A program made the translations under genes and the position numbers. Source: RPQJ01 sp963732375 (GTDB lineage: Bacteria > Pseudomonadota > Gammaproteobacteria > Steroidobacterales > Steroidobacteraceae). Taken from it: 64,000 bases of DNA. Within the stretch, counting starts at the first letter, position 1, and every line of letters begins with the position of its first letter. This document shows positions 25,827 through 34,873 of the stretch, one piece after another. The DNA lies in contig CAVSZE010000015.1 in NCBI GenBank assembly GCA_963732375.1, forward strand, positions 248,001 to 312,000, given 5' to 3'. Under the pieces are notes generated by a model that saw nothing but the letters and a program-made list of their open reading frames with translations, was not told the origin of the DNA and did no database searches.

Positions 25827-25887
25827 TTCTACGGGTTCTGGTCAGCAGGAGATGGGGATAGTGAAGGACAGTATCCCCCGAAAAGCA

Positions 25888-25912
25888 AAGGCCCCGGGAA
25901 TGCCGGGGCCTT
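25888..25912 (-). terminator. Terminator or attenuator between rpmA and obgE
   Basis: A 10-bp stem (AAGGCCCCGG / CCGGGGCCTT) with a 5-base loop; on the minus strand it is followed by TTTGCTTTT. It falls between rpmA (ends 25937) and obgE (starts 25826), so it could give higher expression of the ribosomal genes than of obgE. Confidence 0.7.
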
Positions 25913-25936
25913 GCGATGCGCAGGACGCGCGCGGGA

Positions 25937-26200
25937 TCAGCTGGCCGCGGGCTCCACGAACACGTGCACGCGCTGGTCAATTCCCTTGCGCTTGAACTGC
26001 ACCGTGCCGGTGGCGAGCGCGAACAGCGTGTGGTCCGTGCCGACGCCGACGTTTTCGCCGGCGCGATACAGCGTGCCGCGCTGGCGGACCAGGATGTTGC
26101 CGGCGAGCACCTTCTGGCCGCCGAACTTCTTCAGGCCCAGTCGCTTGCTCTCTGACTCGCGGCCGTTCTTGGTACTGCCGCCTGCCTTTTTATGTGCCAT
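25937..26200 (-). CDS. rpmA: 50S ribosomal protein L27
   Basis: An 87-residue bL27 beginning AHKKAGGSTKNGRESESKRLG, full length. Its N-terminal tail reaches the peptidyl transferase centre. There is no Firmicutes-type cleavable N-terminal extension. It follows rplU after 25 bases in the same transcript. Confidence 0.98.
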   Translation of the reverse strand: MAHKKAGGSTKNGRESESKRLGLKKFGGQKVLAGNILVRQRGTLYRAGENVGVGTDHTLFALATGTVQFKRKGIDQRVHVFVEPAAS

Positions 26201-26225
26201 GGCTAGACTCCTTCAGGATCCGGGC

Positions 26226-26537
26226 TCAGCCCGCGATTCCGGTGATCTTTACTTTGGTGTACTGCTGACGATGCGTGCCCTGCCGCAGGTAGTGCTTGCG
26301 GCGGCGGAACTTCACGATCGTGACCTTGTCGGTCTTGCCGTGCGACTCGACGGTGCCGGTGACCCTGCCACCCTCGAGATAGGGCTTGCCGATCCTAACG
26401 TCCGCACCCTGACCCACCATCAGCACCTTGTCGAACTCGACGGCGGCACCAGGCTCGCCTACGAGTTTCTCCAACTGCACCACGTCGCCTTCGGCGACGC
26501 GATACTGCTTGCCGCCCGTCGCAATGACCGCGTACAT
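26226..26537 (-). CDS. rplU: 50S ribosomal protein L21
   Basis: A 103-residue bL21 (MYAVIATGGKQYRVAEGD at the start; KFRRRKHYLRQGTHRQ near the end). First gene of the rplU-rpmA-obgE run and divergent from ispB, the arrangement also seen in E. coli. Confidence 0.98.
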   Translation of the reverse strand: MYAVIATGGKQYRVAEGDVVQLEKLVGEPGAAVEFDKVLMVGQGADVRIGKPYLEGGRVTGTVESHGKTDKVTIVKFRRRKHYLRQGTHRQQYTKVKITGIAG

Positions 26538-26588
26538 AACCTTGAATACTCCACAGGGGCCGGGGCTGGCCCGGCAGAAAGACGCGGA

Positions 26589-26617
26589 AGTTTACGGGGC
26601 TGGGCCGTCCGAATCAA
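26589..26617 (-). promoter_or_regulatory. rplU promoter
   Basis: On the minus strand TTGATT (26612-26617), a 17-base spacer and TAAACT (26589-26594) form a good sigma70-type promoter, leaving a leader of about 45 bases to rplU. Confidence 0.6.
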
Positions 26618-26700
26618 GCGCTTAGGCGCATGCCGCCATTCCCTAGCCGGTGTCCGCCCGGTACCATGCGCCGTCGATTTTCCGGGGGTTAGTGGCAAGA

Positions 26701-27669
26701 ATGCAACTGGAACGGATCAGGGAGCCTGTCGCCGAGGACCTGCGCGGCATCGACCGCGTCATCGTCGGGCGGCTGGCCAGCGACGTGGTACTGGTGAACC
26801 AGGTGGCCCAGTACATCATCGGGGCCGGCGGCAAGCGCCTGCGGCCGCTCAGCGTCGTGCTGGCCGCACGCGCCTGCGGCTACCAGGGCGACCAGCACCG
26901 GGTCGCCGCGGCCATCATCGAGTTCATCCACACCGCCACCCTGCTCCACGACGACGTCGTTGACGGCTCGGACCTGCGGCGGGGCCGGGAAACCGCAAAC
27001 CACGTGTTCGGCAACGAGGCGAGCGTGCTGGTCGGCGACTACCTGTATTCGCGCGCCTTCCAGATGATGATCGACCTCGGCGACCTGCGCATCCAGGAGG
27101 TCATGGCGAATGCAACCAACACCATCGCCGAGGGCGAGGTGCTGCAGCTGATGAACGCGCACGATCCCGACACGACCGAGCAGCGCTACCTCGACGTCAT
27201 CTACCGCAAGACGGCCAAGCTGTTCGAGGCTGGCGCGCAGGTTGCCGCGATCGTGGCCAGCGCGCCGCCCGAGATTGAAGCCGCGATGGCCGAATACGGC
27301 CGGCATCTCGGAACCGCGTTCCAGCTGGTGGACGACTCGCTCGATTACAGCGCAGACAAGGCGCAGCTCGGCAAGAACATTGGCGACGACCTCGCCGAGG
27401 GAAAACCGACCCTGCCCCTGATCTACGCCATGGCCAACTCTGCGCCCGAGGACACGGCCCGGCTGCGGCAGATCGTCCAGGACGGCGGCCTGGACGAACT
27501 GGACACCGTTACCCAGGCAATTGAATCATCCGGGGGGCTTCAGTACACTGCCCGGCTCGCGCGGCGCGAGGCTGACCTCGCCATCGACGCCCTTAGCCGG
27601 CTACCCGAGTCGGCGTTCGTGGGCTCGCTGCGTGAATTGGCGGATTTCGCGGTCGGTCGTTCGTACTGA
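26701..27669 (+). CDS. ispB: Octaprenyl diphosphate synthase
   Basis: A 322-residue trans-long-chain polyprenyl synthase with both Asp-rich motifs (LLHDDVVDGSDLRRG and FQLVDDSLDY) and GAGGKRLRPL. It makes the polyprenyl tail of ubiquinone from FPP and IPP. I chose ATG 26701; the frame extends to 26650, but those residues do not resemble the family. It is divergent from rplU. The chain length cannot be told from sequence alone. Confidence 0.95.
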   Translation: MQLERIREPVAEDLRGIDRVIVGRLASDVVLVNQVAQYIIGAGGKRLRPLSVVLAARACGYQGDQHRVAAAIIEFIHTATLLHDDVVDGSDLRRGRETANHVFGNEASVLVGDYLYSRAFQMMIDLGDLRIQEVMANATNTIAEGEVLQLMNAHDPDTTEQRYLDVIYRKTAKLFEAGAQVAAIVASAPPEIEAAMAEYGRHLGTAFQLVDDSLDYSADKAQLGKNIGDDLAEGKPTLPLIYAMANSAPEDTARLRQIVQDGGLDELDTVTQAIESSGGLQYTARLARREADLAIDALSRLPESAFVGSLRELADFAVGRSY

Positions 27670-27692
27670 CCCGGAACCCTGAGAAACGGCGA

Positions 27693-27769
27693 CGGGATGT
27701 AGCTCAGCCTGGTAGAGCACTACGTTCGGGACGTAGGAGTCGAAGGTTCAAATCCTTTCATCCCGACCA
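27693..27769 (+). tRNA. tRNA-Pro (anticodon CGG)
   Basis: A 77-nt cloverleaf: acceptor CGGGATG/CATCCCG, D-arm GCTC...GAGC, anticodon stem CTACG/CGTAG around TTCGGGA (anticodon CGG), T-arm GAAGG-TTCAAAT-CCTTT, encoded CCA at 27767-27769. Confidence 0.96.
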
Positions 27770-27818
27770 CTCACTTCCCGAGCGAGATCAGGCCCTTACG
27801 CGACTTTATTCGCGGTGC

Positions 27819-27849
27819 GCAGGCACCGGGATTGCGCCTTGGTGCCTGC
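27819..27849. repeat. Inverted repeat downstream of tRNA-Pro
   Basis: GCAGGCACC (27819-27827) and GGTGCCTGC (27841-27849) form a 9-bp stem with a 13-base loop. It lies just past the stop of the convergent GFA gene. No T-run follows on either strand, so it is at most a weak terminator. Confidence 0.45.
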
Positions 27850-27853
27850 GGCC

Positions 27854-28249
27854 TCATGGAATGTGCTCGGCTCCGGGCGGAGGAACAACCCATTGGTGTT
27901 TTCGTGATTCGTAGACGGAGACGCGCGGGGCAGGGAAGCCTGGATCAGCGAATGCTCCAACAGGGATTGCCAGGAATTCCTCCAGCCCCTCAGGCTCGTA
28001 GTAGACGGTGGAGCCACACCTGGGGCAGAAGTGGAATTTGACTTGAGATCCCTCGTCGCCGACACGGACGTACTCCGATGAGGCACCTGAGATAGAAACG
28101 CCTTCGCGAGGAAACCTGGCCTGTTCGCCGAAGACGCTGCCGGTTCGGCGCTGGCAGGCCAAGCAGTGGCAGATGGAGATGCGTACCGGGTCACCCACGA
28201 CCTGAGCGGTGAGCTGCCCACAGCTGCAAGAGGCGAGACGCGTCGGCAT
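27854..28249 (-). CDS. GFA family (CENP-V/Gfa zinc-binding) protein
   Basis: A 131-residue protein with the GFA zinc pattern: CSCG near the N-terminus, CHCLACQRRTGS, and FCPRCGSTVYYEPEG. The first family member was described as a glutathione-dependent formaldehyde-activating enzyme, but the biochemical role of most homologues is unsettled. It stands alone between tRNA-Pro and a broken membrane gene. A second GFA gene occurs at 47024. Confidence 0.9.
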   Translation of the reverse strand: MPTRLASCSCGQLTAQVVGDPVRISICHCLACQRRTGSVFGEQARFPREGVSISGASSEYVRVGDEGSQVKFHFCPRCGSTVYYEPEGLEEFLAIPVGAFADPGFPAPRVSVYESRKHQWVVPPPGAEHIP

Positions 28250-28388
28250 GTGGGATTCTCCTCGGGCGCCTGAAAAAATTAGGCCGCGGCCTTATGCGGC
28301 AACGTGCGGCGTAAGAAACCCGATTCATGATCCGAATTGTGCCGCTTGTAAACGCTATTTTCGGCTTCCTGCAGGAACAGCGGTTTCG

Positions 28389-28852
28389 TCAGGCGCGACC
28401 AGGCGCCGCGACCTCTCGGCCGGCAGTCACGAAGCGCTTTGAGGTCAGGCCGATCGAGGTCCCGTAGACCATGTGTCCGAACAGGCTCGGCAGGACCGTG
28501 GCGGCACCTAGCTGCCATGGCAAGGGGTCACCGAAGTAGATCGGCAGCGCCAGTGAGTTGACGACTACGTAGAAAGCTGCCCCGTACGCTGCGCCGGCCA
28601 GGACCGGCCGCTTGCCGGCGCCGGCTTTGCCAGGATCACGAGCAGTGGCAGTGCCGACAGGCATCCGATCACCAAGTGCTGCAGGAAAAGCAGCCACCGC
28701 TGCGGATCGTTGAAGAACAGCGCTGCGAATTTCGGCCCGTAAAAACCGATTCGTAAGCCTGCCGCCTTGAACAGAGGACTCAGCGGCATGATTACCAGCG
28801 AGGCAATGGTCCCGGAGCGAATCGACTCGACTAACAGGTCTATGGGCTTCAT
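28389..28852 (-). pseudogene. Frameshifted small membrane protein gene
   Basis: Two adjoining frames make one plausible protein of about 154 residues. The first half starts at ATG 28852 (MKPIDLLVESIRSGTIASLV) with membrane segments, runs to about 28625, and continues in the -1 frame with RPVLAGAAYGAAFYVVVNSL through SLFGHMVYGTSIGL to the stop at 28389. The shift lies in or near AAAG at 28625-28628, beside a GCCGGCGCCGGC tract. It may be a real single-base loss, a sequencing error, or -1 slippage on AAAG. Family not recognised beyond a four-helix membrane protein. Confidence 0.7.
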
Positions 28853-28958
28853 GTGCAATTCCAATAGAGAAGTCGACCGCCGAATGGACGTACAGGACAT
28901 CCAAGCGATCAGTCGCGAGCGTGCTCACTGCAAGCGCGACGCAGGTGGTGTCCGAGGC

Positions 28959-30587
28959 TTATCTCGCCGCGGGCCGTTGTGCTTCCCTAACAGTCTCGAA
29001 TGGACTGTTGGCGTACCAAGTCGGCCAGACATCGCTGTCGGCAAGCTTTCGGCCCGTGAGATACACGAGTTCCAGTTGCTGCCGCATGCCGGCGAGGTCC
29101 CAGCTGGCCTCGTAGACGTCCGCCGGTTTGTGATAGCGGTCTTTAATGTAGGCCTCCCGCTGGGCGAGTCCCCAACCTGCAGGCCGGCCCGCGTAGTCCG
29201 TGCCGTTATCGATGCTGAGCGCTGGCACGCCGACCTTGGCAAACTCGAAATGGTCGGCGCGGAAGTAATAGCCTTTTTCCGGTTCCGCGTCCGGCAGGAC
29301 CTTCAACCCCAACCGCTGCGCCACCTGCTGCAGATCATCGTCGAGGGTGGACATGAACTGACCGCGAACGGTGACGTCACGGGTTTCACCGTATACATTC
29401 ATTACGTCCAGGTTCAGATTCGCCGCGGTATCCGACAATGGGAACAGCGGGTGGCTGGCGTAATACGAAGCGCCCAGCAGGCCCTGCTCTTCCGATGTCG
29501 TGGCGATGAACAGCACGCTGCGCTCCGGCGCATGCTTGTCCTGCGCGTACACCCTGGCCAGTTCCAGCAAGCCCGCGACGCCGGAGCCATTGTCGATGGC
29601 GCCGTGAAATATCTGGGGGTGGCCGTCGGGCCCTGACCTCGTGCCGAAGTGATCCCAGTGCGCGCTGTAGACCACGACTTCCTGTGGCCGGCGCGAGCCT
29701 TTTACGAATCCCACCACGTTGTGGCTCACGACAGGCCGCACTTCGTTGCGTAGCGTCAGGCTTGCGCCACGGTTCAAGGCGATGGGTTTGAAGCCACGTC
29801 GTGCCGCCGACTTGGCGAGTTCGTCGAAGCTGAGTCCGGCTTCGGCAAACAACTTGCCGGCCGCCTCCTCGCTCATCCAACCCTTTACCAGCAGATGATA
29901 GCCGTCGTCGGGCGGCAACTCCTGCTGCGGTCCAGTGTTGCTGTTGCGCACGACATCCCAGGAATAAGCCGCGGGCCCGGTCTGGTGCACGATCAGCACC
30001 CCGGCGGCGCCCTGGCGCGTAGCCTCCTGGTACTTGTACGTCCAACGACCGTAATAGGTCATGGCCTTGCCCTGGAAGAGCTTCGGGTCGCCAGTGGCGT
30101 AGCCGGGATCATTCACCAGCACCACCACTGTCTTGCCCTTTACGTCCAGCCCGGCGTAATCGTTCCACTGGTATTCAGGCGCGACGATGCCGTAGCCGGC
30201 GAACACCAGCGGGCTGTCGGCCAGTGACACCTCCGCTTGCGGCCGCGGAGTCCCGACCACGATGTCGCTGCCATACACCAGGGTCAGCGGCTTGCCACCG
30301 CTGACGGTCAGCACTACGTCGGGGTGTGCGGTGATTTCCACCAGCGGCACTTCCTGCAGGAAGCTGCCATGATCGGCTGGCAGCAGGCCGTATCGCTTGA
30401 ACTGAGAAGCGATGTAGTCAGTAGCGAGCTTTTCGCCCTCGCTGGCCGGTGCCCGCCCACCGAACGCATCTGAGGAAAGGGTCTGGATCGTGGCACGGAT
30501 ATTGGCATCGTCGAAGCGCGCCGGCTCCGCCGCGCGCGCCAAGGGAGCACACAACAATACCGACACGAGGAAAGCGACTTTTCGCAT
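28959..30587 (-). CDS. Secreted M28 family metallopeptidase with PA-type insert
   Basis: A 542-residue protein with a signal peptide (MRKVAFLVSVLLCAPLARA). A PA-like domain (about 100-300) is inserted before the M28 core. Zinc ligands are visible in SAHWDHFG, GAIDNGSGV, SEEQGLLG, LDVMNVYG and the late YHKPAD. M28 enzymes are usually aminopeptidases acting in the periplasm or outside. It is monocistronic; an acyl-CoA dehydrogenase is divergent 249 bases away, with nothing recognisable between. Confidence 0.92.
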   Translation of the reverse strand: MRKVAFLVSVLLCAPLARAAEPARFDDANIRATIQTLSSDAFGGRAPASEGEKLATDYIASQFKRYGLLPADHGSFLQEVPLVEITAHPDVVLTVSGGKPLTLVYGSDIVVGTPRPQAEVSLADSPLVFAGYGIVAPEYQWNDYAGLDVKGKTVVVLVNDPGYATGDPKLFQGKAMTYYGRWTYKYQEATRQGAAGVLIVHQTGPAAYSWDVVRNSNTGPQQELPPDDGYHLLVKGWMSEEAAGKLFAEAGLSFDELAKSAARRGFKPIALNRGASLTLRNEVRPVVSHNVVGFVKGSRRPQEVVVYSAHWDHFGTRSGPDGHPQIFHGAIDNGSGVAGLLELARVYAQDKHAPERSVLFIATTSEEQGLLGASYYASHPLFPLSDTAANLNLDVMNVYGETRDVTVRGQFMSTLDDDLQQVAQRLGLKVLPDAEPEKGYYFRADHFEFAKVGVPALSIDNGTDYAGRPAGWGLAQREAYIKDRYHKPADVYEASWDLAGMRQQLELVYLTGRKLADSDVWPTWYANSPFETVREAQRPAAR

Positions 30588-30836
30588 ACAAATGGCCTTT
30601 TTCTCAGCGGATGGCTGGCCTCAGGATACCCCCAAAACGGAGCGGGCTCTCGACGGCGGCGAGGACGAGCTCGACCCAGATCTACATCGTCTGAGTCCAG
30701 TCCGGCGTGGCTGTTGCTTCGCTTCGACAGTTGCTTGCGGAGCGTAAGTGGTATTCCCGATACCTGAGCCGCACGATTGTGCTTATTGGGTCGACATCAC
30801 TGGACTTTCACCTGGTCTTCACGCGAGGACGCCCCA

Positions 30837-32078
30837 ATGTTCGATCACCTGATGACCGAGACCCAGCGCCGTGCCCGCGACGATGCACGTGCCTTTGTCA
30901 GGGACACGCCGCGTCAGCTGATTCTCGACATGGATGCCGAAAAGGTACGCTTCCCCCGTGAATGGCTGGGCGAGGCGGCTCGCCGCGGGCTGCTCGGCGT
31001 GCGCCACCCGGTCGAATGGGGTGGGCGCGGTCTCGACTGGGTGACCGCCTGCGCTATCAGCGAGGAGATCGGTTGCCTGTCCTATGAACTCGCCTGCGTA
31101 TTCGGCGTCGGTGCCGACCTGGTCTGTGATGCCATACTCCAGCACGGCACGGACGAGCAGAAGGCTCGCTACGTCAAGCCCCTGCTTGCCGGCGAACTCT
31201 TTGCCGCGGAGTGCCTCACCGAACCGCGCGGCGGTTCAGATTTCTTCGGCGCCACCTGCACAGCCGAGGACCGCGGCGACCATTTCCTGATCAATGGCCA
31301 GAAACGCTTCATCGTTGGCGGCGAGGGCGCCGATTTCTTCCTGCTGTACGCTCGTACCAACCCGGACCTGGACGCGCCGCCGCAGCAACGCATCAGCTGC
31401 TTTCTGATCGATCGAGGACCCGGCGTCGAGGTCAAGTACCTGTATGGCCTGATGGGTTGTCGCGGCGGCGGTACCGCACGCCTCGCCTTCAAGGATGTGC
31501 GTGTGCCGCGGTCAAACCTGGTCGGTGATCTGCATGGCGCCTATCCGGTGTTTACAACCATGATGGTGCCCGAGAGACTGGGCACCGCGGCGATGACCAT
31601 CGGTCCCGCGCGGGCAGCGCTCGAAGTCGCCACGTCGTACAGTTCCCGACGCAAGGCCTTTGGCCAGGTCATCAATAACTTTCAGGGCGTGAGCTTTCAG
31701 GTGGCCGAGGCCGCGATGCTGCTCGATGCGAGCCGCTCAATGGTATTCGCCACGTGCTGCGCCGCTGACCAGCGCATCAACGCCGACACCCTGCGGCGAA
31801 TGGTCTCGGAAACCAAGAAGTTCGCCACCGAGTCGTGCCAGAAGGTCGTGCACAACTCCATGCAGGTGCTCGGCGGCATCGGCTACACCAACGTACTGCC
31901 GCTGGAACGCATCTATCGCGACATCCGCCTCGCCTCGATCTGGACGGGCACCAACGAGGTGATGGCAATGATCGTGGCCCACGAGTGGTATCGCGCACAC
32001 AAGGCGCAGCGCCTGGAACGACGGTATGCGGCGGACGCGGCGGAGGCCGACGCAGCGGACGAGCTGATTTACGAGTAG
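30837..32078 (+). CDS. Acyl-CoA dehydrogenase with IVD/LCAD-type catalytic position
   Basis: A 413-residue FAD enzyme that oxidises an acyl-CoA to the 2,3-enoyl-CoA. Visible marks are AAECLTEPRGGSDFFG, SRRKAFGQVINNFQGV and VLGGIGYTNVLPLERIYRD. The usual catalytic Glu of the YEGT motif is Thr370 (SIWTGTNEV), but Glu246 in VPERLGTAAMTIGPA sits where isovaleryl- and long-chain enzymes keep their base. The start at ATG 30837 has a CGAGGACG ribosome site. The substrate is not predictable. It appears monocistronic. Confidence 0.92.
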   Translation: MFDHLMTETQRRARDDARAFVRDTPRQLILDMDAEKVRFPREWLGEAARRGLLGVRHPVEWGGRGLDWVTACAISEEIGCLSYELACVFGVGADLVCDAILQHGTDEQKARYVKPLLAGELFAAECLTEPRGGSDFFGATCTAEDRGDHFLINGQKRFIVGGEGADFFLLYARTNPDLDAPPQQRISCFLIDRGPGVEVKYLYGLMGCRGGGTARLAFKDVRVPRSNLVGDLHGAYPVFTTMMVPERLGTAAMTIGPARAALEVATSYSSRRKAFGQVINNFQGVSFQVAEAAMLLDASRSMVFATCCAADQRINADTLRRMVSETKKFATESCQKVVHNSMQVLGGIGYTNVLPLERIYRDIRLASIWTGTNEVMAMIVAHEWYRAHKAQRLERRYAADAAEADAADELIYE

Positions 32079-32261
32079 CCTGGGCCGACGACGTAGCGCA
32101 GAAAAGCAGCCTCTCGGCGCGTCGCTTTCCTTAACCGCAACATTTACGTTTCCCTCGGTACGGTCCTGGCCTGGTCGCCGCATTTGCCAAACCCGGCCGA
32201 GTTGGGATTAAGCTTGGAATGCATGCAAAGCGTGCGCCCACGGCAGGCGGTATCCGATCAA

Positions 32262-33212
32262 ATGAGCAATACCCGCAGCGAACAAGCACGAATCATCGAC
32301 GGCAAGGCCAGCGCCGCCAGGCTGCGTGCCGACATTGCCCGTCGCGTCCAGATCCTGTCGTCGCGGCACGGGGTTACACCGGGGCTCGCGGTAGTGCTCG
32401 TGGGCGACGACCCCGCGAGCGAGGTCTATGTACGCAACAAGGGTCGCCAGACCCGTGAAACGGGCATGCAGTCCTTCGAGACGCACATGCCGGCCACGGC
32501 CTCGGAAGGCGAATTGCTGGCGCAGGTGGCGCGCCTGAACGCCGACCCGGCCGTGCACGGCGTGCTGGTCCAGTTGCCGCTGCCACGCCAGATCCGCGAA
32601 ACGGCAGTGATTGACGCGATCGCGCCTGCCAAGGACGTCGATGGTTTTCACGTCATCAACACCGGCCTGCTCGCCTCGCGCGGCAACGGGATCATTCCCT
32701 GCACACCGCTCGGGTGCCTGCGACTGCTCCGGGAATACGTCGGCAACCTTTCCGGAATGCGAGCCGTGATCGTCGGCCGCTCGAATATCGTTGGCAAGCC
32801 GATGGCCCAGTTGCTGCTGCGCGAGAACTGCACCGTGACCCTGGCGCACTCGCGCACTCGCGACCTTGCCGCGGAGTGCCGCCGCGCCGACATCCTGGTC
32901 GCTGCGGTGGGCCAACCCCACTTAATCAAGGGTGACTGGATCCAGCCGGGCGCGAGCGTGATCGACGTCGGCATCAACCGCATCAGCATCACCACGGCCG
33001 ACAGGCCGGCAACGCGACTGGTTGGCGACGTCGCCTTCGACGAGGCCGTGCAGGTGGCCGGCGCAATCACGCCGGTGCCGGGCGGCGTGGGCCCGATGAC
33101 GATCGCATGCCTGTTGAGCAATACGCTGGACGCCGCCTGCGCCCAGCACGGCGTGGATCCACGCAGCCTCGATGTCTCCGAGGCCGGCCACGCCGGCAGT
33201 CCGGCACCTTAA
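32262..33212 (+). CDS. folD: Methylene-THF dehydrogenase / methenyl-THF cyclohydrolase
   Basis: A 316-residue bifunctional FolD: YVRNKGRQTRETG with the catalytic Tyr/Lys, GVLVQLPLP, IPCTPLG, VGRSNIVGKPMAQLL and ITPVPGGVGPMT. It interconverts 5,10-methylene- and 10-formyl-THF. I chose ATG 32262; a longer frame starting at 32184 adds residues foreign to the family. fhs follows after 11 bases, forming a one-carbon pair. Confidence 0.97.
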   Translation: MSNTRSEQARIIDGKASAARLRADIARRVQILSSRHGVTPGLAVVLVGDDPASEVYVRNKGRQTRETGMQSFETHMPATASEGELLAQVARLNADPAVHGVLVQLPLPRQIRETAVIDAIAPAKDVDGFHVINTGLLASRGNGIIPCTPLGCLRLLREYVGNLSGMRAVIVGRSNIVGKPMAQLLLRENCTVTLAHSRTRDLAAECRRADILVAAVGQPHLIKGDWIQPGASVIDVGINRISITTADRPATRLVGDVAFDEAVQVAGAITPVPGGVGPMTIACLLSNTLDAACAQHGVDPRSLDVSEAGHAGSPAP

Positions 33213-33223
33213 GGAACGCGCAC

Positions 33224-34855
33224 ATGAAACACATTTCCGAGGTCGCGCGATCGCTCGACCTGGACCCGGCAGACCTGGAGCCTTACGGTCACTACAAGGC
33301 AAAGCTGCCGCTGAAGCTCTTCCGGGACAAGCCACCACGCGGAAAGCTGGTGCTGGTCTCGGCAATCACGCCCACGCCCGCTGGCGAGGGAAAGACGACC
33401 ACTTCAATCGGCCTGGTGCAGGGACTGGCCCGGATCGGCGTGAAGAGCGCCGCTGCGCTGCGCGAACCGAGCCTAGGTCCGGTGTTCGGCATGAAGGGCG
33501 GCGGCGCGGGCGGCGGCGCATCGGAAGTGCTGCCGATGATGGACATCAACATGCACTTCAATGGCGACTTTCACGCCATTACCAGCGCACACAACCTGCT
33601 CGCCGCCATCCTGGACAACTGCCTGCACAATGGCAGTGTCGTCACCGGACTGGATCCGCGGCGCGTGACCTGGAAGCGCGTCATCGACATGAACGATCGC
33701 GCGCTGCGCGACATCGTGATCGGCCTCGGCGGACGCACCGAGGGCTTCCCGCGCGAGACCGGATTCGACATCACGGCCGCGAGCGAGGTGATGGCAGTGC
33801 TCTGCCTCGCGAACGACATCCCGGACCTGAAGGCCCGACTGGGCCGCATTGTCGTGGGCTACTCGTCGGACGGCAGGCCGGTCACCGCGGGCGATGTCAA
33901 GGCCGTCGGCGCCATGGCGGCACTGCTGCGCGACGCGATCAAGCCGAACCTCGTGCAGACCACGGAAGGCGTGCCGGCGTTCCTGCACGGCGGCCCGTTC
34001 GCAAACATCGCCCACGGCACCAACAGCATCACGGCGACCAAGGCAGCGCTCGCGCTGACAGATATCGTGGTCACCGAGGCCGGTTTCGCATTCGAACTCG
34101 GCGCCGAGAAGTTCTTCGACATCAACTGCAGGTACGGCGGCTTCGCGCCGGCGTGCACGGTCCTGGTCGCGACGATCAGGGCACTGAAGATGCATGGCGG
34201 CAAGCCGCTGGCCGACGTCGGCAAGCCGGATGTCGAGGCCGTGATGCGGGGGCTGGACAACCTCGACAAGCACGTCGAGAACATCCATAAGTTTGGCCAG
34301 CCCTGCGTCGTCGCAATCAACCAGTTCGCAGCCGACACTGCGGAGGAAATCCGCGCGCTTGAAAGGCACTGCGCGTCCATCGGCGTCAAGGCCGTGGCGG
34401 CGCGGCCGTTCACCGAGGGCGGCAAGGGCTGCACCGAACTCGCGGAGGTCGTGCGCGACCTGGTGGCCGTCAGCGAGCCCCGGTTCACGCCGCTCTACGA
34501 CTGGAACTCGTCGATAGAGGACAAGATCGCGACGGTCGCGCGTGAAATGTACGGGGCCGAGGCCGTCGACTACACGAAGCGCGGAAGGCGTGACCTCGAT
34601 CAACTGGAGAAGACCGGGTTTGGCAAGCTGCCCGTGTGTATCGCCAAGACCCAGCAATCGCTCTCCGACAACCCGGCGCTGCTCGGACGACCGAAGGACT
34701 TCCTGGTCACGGTCCGTGAAATCCACCTCGCGGCCGGCGCTGGATTCGTGATCCCGATCACCGGCGAGATCATGCGAATGCCCGGGCTGCCGAAAGCCCC
34801 GATGGCGCACAGGTTCGACCTGACCGACGACGGCGAGATCGTGTTCGGGCCGTAG
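33224..34855 (+). CDS. fhs: Formate-tetrahydrofolate ligase
   Basis: A 543-residue ATP-dependent formyl-THF synthetase: P-loop TPTPAGEGKTTTSIGL, EPSLGPVFGMKGGGAGGG, DINMHFNGDFHAI and KFGQPCVVAINQF. It joins formate to THF. It is paired with folD, so formate can enter (or leave) the methylene-THF pool. Not all gammaproteobacteria carry fhs. The start at ATG 33224 has an AAGGAACG ribosome site. Confidence 0.97.
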   Translation: MKHISEVARSLDLDPADLEPYGHYKAKLPLKLFRDKPPRGKLVLVSAITPTPAGEGKTTTSIGLVQGLARIGVKSAAALREPSLGPVFGMKGGGAGGGASEVLPMMDINMHFNGDFHAITSAHNLLAAILDNCLHNGSVVTGLDPRRVTWKRVIDMNDRALRDIVIGLGGRTEGFPRETGFDITAASEVMAVLCLANDIPDLKARLGRIVVGYSSDGRPVTAGDVKAVGAMAALLRDAIKPNLVQTTEGVPAFLHGGPFANIAHGTNSITATKAALALTDIVVTEAGFAFELGAEKFFDINCRYGGFAPACTVLVATIRALKMHGGKPLADVGKPDVEAVMRGLDNLDKHVENIHKFGQPCVVAINQFAADTAEEIRALERHCASIGVKAVAARPFTEGGKGCTELAEVVRDLVAVSEPRFTPLYDWNSSIEDKIATVAREMYGAEAVDYTKRGRRDLDQLEKTGFGKLPVCIAKTQQSLSDNPALLGRPKDFLVTVREIHLAAGAGFVIPITGEIMRMPGLPKAPMAHRFDLTDDGEIVFGP

Positions 34856-34873
34856 TGCCCAGGCAATGCAATC

